Position numbers and translations under genes: made by a program | Part shown: one piece after another, positions 5,517-6,467 of the stretch | Layout of the letters: each line of letters opens with the position of its first letter | Numbering within the stretch: position 1 is the stretch's first letter | Origin: Thermodesulfatator atlanticus | Lineage (GTDB): Bacteria; Desulfobacterota; Thermodesulfobacteria; Thermodesulfobacteriales; Thermodesulfatatoraceae | Length of the DNA: 6,467 nt | Assembly (NCBI GenBank): GCA_011321895.1 | Contig: DROK01000228.1 | Location: forward strand, 1 to 6,467 | Direction: 5' to 3' | Notes under the pieces: generated by a model | What the model saw: the letters and a program-made list of their open reading frames with translations, nothing else | The model's database searches: none | Told to the model about the DNA's origin: nothing

Positions 5517-6467
5517 ATGGCCATCATTAACAATAAAAACGTTTCTCAAGCCGATCTTTTAGCCGAAGCCCTCTACGAGAGTGAAATCAAGTTTCGTACT
5601 TTAACTGAATCCGCCGCAGTAGGCATCTTCCTTTACCGGGAACGATTCCTTTACGTAAACCCGGCCTTTGAAGCCATTACCGGCTATAAACTTGAAGAAC
5701 TTAAGGGGCGTTATTTATGGGACATCGTACACCCTGATTTTAAAGACTTGGTAAAGGAACGGGCCCTGGCCCGCTTAAGGGGGGAAAACCCGCCTGCCCA
5801 CTACGAAGTGAAGATTATCACCAAAGACGGGAAGGAGAAATGGCTGGAAGTAACGGCGGCGGTCTTTGAACAGGAAGGGAAAGTGGTGGGGATAGGGACC
5901 GCCGTTGACATCACCAAGCAAAAACTCTTTGCCCAAAGGCTTGAAGAGACTCTGGCCAAATACCAGGCCATTCTCAACGCCTTTGAAGGGTTGATATACG
6001 CGGTTTCTCCCTTTTTTGAGATCCATTTCGCCAACCGCAAATTAAAAGAAAAATGTGGCCAGGAATTGGGGGGCAAAACCTGTTACCAGGTGTTGTATCA
6101 CCGTGAGCAGCCCTGTCCGTGGTGCGTAAACGAAAAGGTCCTGAAAGGGGAGGTAGTTCAAAAGGAGATATTCGTCCCTCAGGAAAATAGGTGGTATCAG
6201 GTGGTGAGCACCCCCCTTTATTATCCCTCAGGGGCGCGGTTTGCCCTCCACCTCTTGGTAGATATTACGCCGCAGAAACGGGCCCAAGAGGAGCTCTTAC
6301 GTACCACCAAGCTCGAGTCTCTGGCCCTGCTCGCGGGCGGAATCGCCCACGATTTTAACAACTTTTTGACGGCCATTTTGGGAAACCTCACCCTCCTGCG
6401 TCTCAAGGCCAGGCTTTCCCCTAAAGAAGAAAAACTCCTGCGCCAGGCAGAAAAGGCCTGCCTCAAG
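5517..6467 (+). CDS. PAS-PAS sensor histidine kinase (N-terminal part, cut by window edge)
   Basis: Sensor kinase of a two-component system; 317 codons are visible and the ATP-binding domain lies beyond the right edge. PAS domain 1 spans about 24-135 (FRTLTESAAVGIFLY, NPAFEAITGY at 48-57, ending in AVDITKQK). PAS domain 2 spans about 145-258 and ends in LLVDITPQKRAQEEL; it carries Cys180, Cys189, Cys200 and Cys203, the last two in PCPWC. The phosphoacceptor region follows: LESLALLAGGIAHDFNNFL (266-284), with His278 as the phosphorylated residue, a form common in soluble kinases of Desulfobacterota. No signal peptide or membrane segment is seen, so it probably senses a cytoplasmic cue such as redox state or a ligand. 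The start at 5517 is the only ATG after an in-frame TAA (5496-5498); there is no recognisable Shine-Dalgarno. The regulator partner is not in the window. Confidence -1.
   Translation, partial: MAIINNKNVSQADLLAEALYESEIKFRTLTESAAVGIFLYRERFLYVNPAFEAITGYKLEELKGRYLWDIVHPDFKDLVKERALARLRGENPPAHYEVKIITKDGKEKWLEVTAAVFEQEGKVVGIGTAVDITKQKLFAQRLEETLAKYQAILNAFEGLIYAVSPFFEIHFANRKLKEKCGQELGGKTCYQVLYHREQPCPWCVNEKVLKGEVVQKEIFVPQENRWYQVVSTPLYYPSGARFALHLLVDITPQKRAQEELLRTTKLESLALLAGGIAHDFNNFLTAILGNLTLLRLKARLSPKEEKLLRQAEKACLK

Noticed and set aside
1..6467. tRNA, rRNA, CRISPR, insertion sequence, phage or defence genes.
   Set aside because: No cloverleaf-like or rRNA sequence, no regularly spaced repeats, no transposase or integrase motifs; the coding content is accounted for by housekeeping and metabolic genes.

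Overview
This 6.5 kb chromosomal window is compact and bacterial, with seven protein genes and almost no spacer DNA. The G+C content is moderately high in the genes and clearly lower in the one long intergenic gap. Proteins are rich in Glu, Lys and Arg. The DnaA has a Glu-Glu Walker B, the sensor kinase is of the soluble PAS/GGIAHDFNN type common in deltaproteobacterial sulfur-cycle anaerobes, and corrin synthesis is present. Together these suggest a Desulfobacterota/Thermodesulfobacteriota-like anaerobe, possibly thermophilic. That assignment is inference from protein style, not a database match.

Layout, left to right. (1) Minus strand: the first about 283 codons of a GlcD-type FAD-linked oxidase (cut by the left edge), whose predicted GTG start lies 83 nt inside the 3' end of dnaA, and the complete dnaA (768-2138). 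(2) A 365-bp AT-richer gap (2139-2503) between divergent dnaA and the next gene. It holds a perfect 8-bp-arm palindrome, a perfect 10-bp-arm inverted repeat, a T-rich tract, a strong dnaA ribosome binding site and weak promoter candidates. It is a reasonable but unproven candidate for the origin and/or dnaA control region. (3) Plus strand: an HD-domain phosphohydrolase and ddl (D-Ala-D-Ala ligase), overlapping by 38 nt. (4) Minus strand: plsC (1-acylglycerol-3-phosphate acyltransferase) and cobJ/cbiH (corrin ring C17-methyltransferase), overlapping by 14 nt. The 3' ends of ddl and plsC converge and overlap by 21 nt. (5) Plus strand: the N-terminal 317 codons of a PAS-PAS histidine kinase, cut by the right edge, divergent from cobJ.

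The genes do not form one pathway. They cover replication initiation (dnaA), peptidoglycan precursor synthesis (ddl), phospholipid synthesis (plsC), cobalamin synthesis (cobJ), hydroxy-acid oxidation (GlcD-like) and signalling (kinase). What stands out is the packing: overlapping starts and stops in every same-strand pair and in the one convergent pair. I see no tRNA, rRNA, CRISPR array, transposon or phage gene, and no convincing undescribed multi-gene system. The most useful leads are the dnaA upstream region, the variant DnaA ATPase motifs, the long glcD/dnaA overlap and the cysteine-bearing second PAS domain of the kinase.
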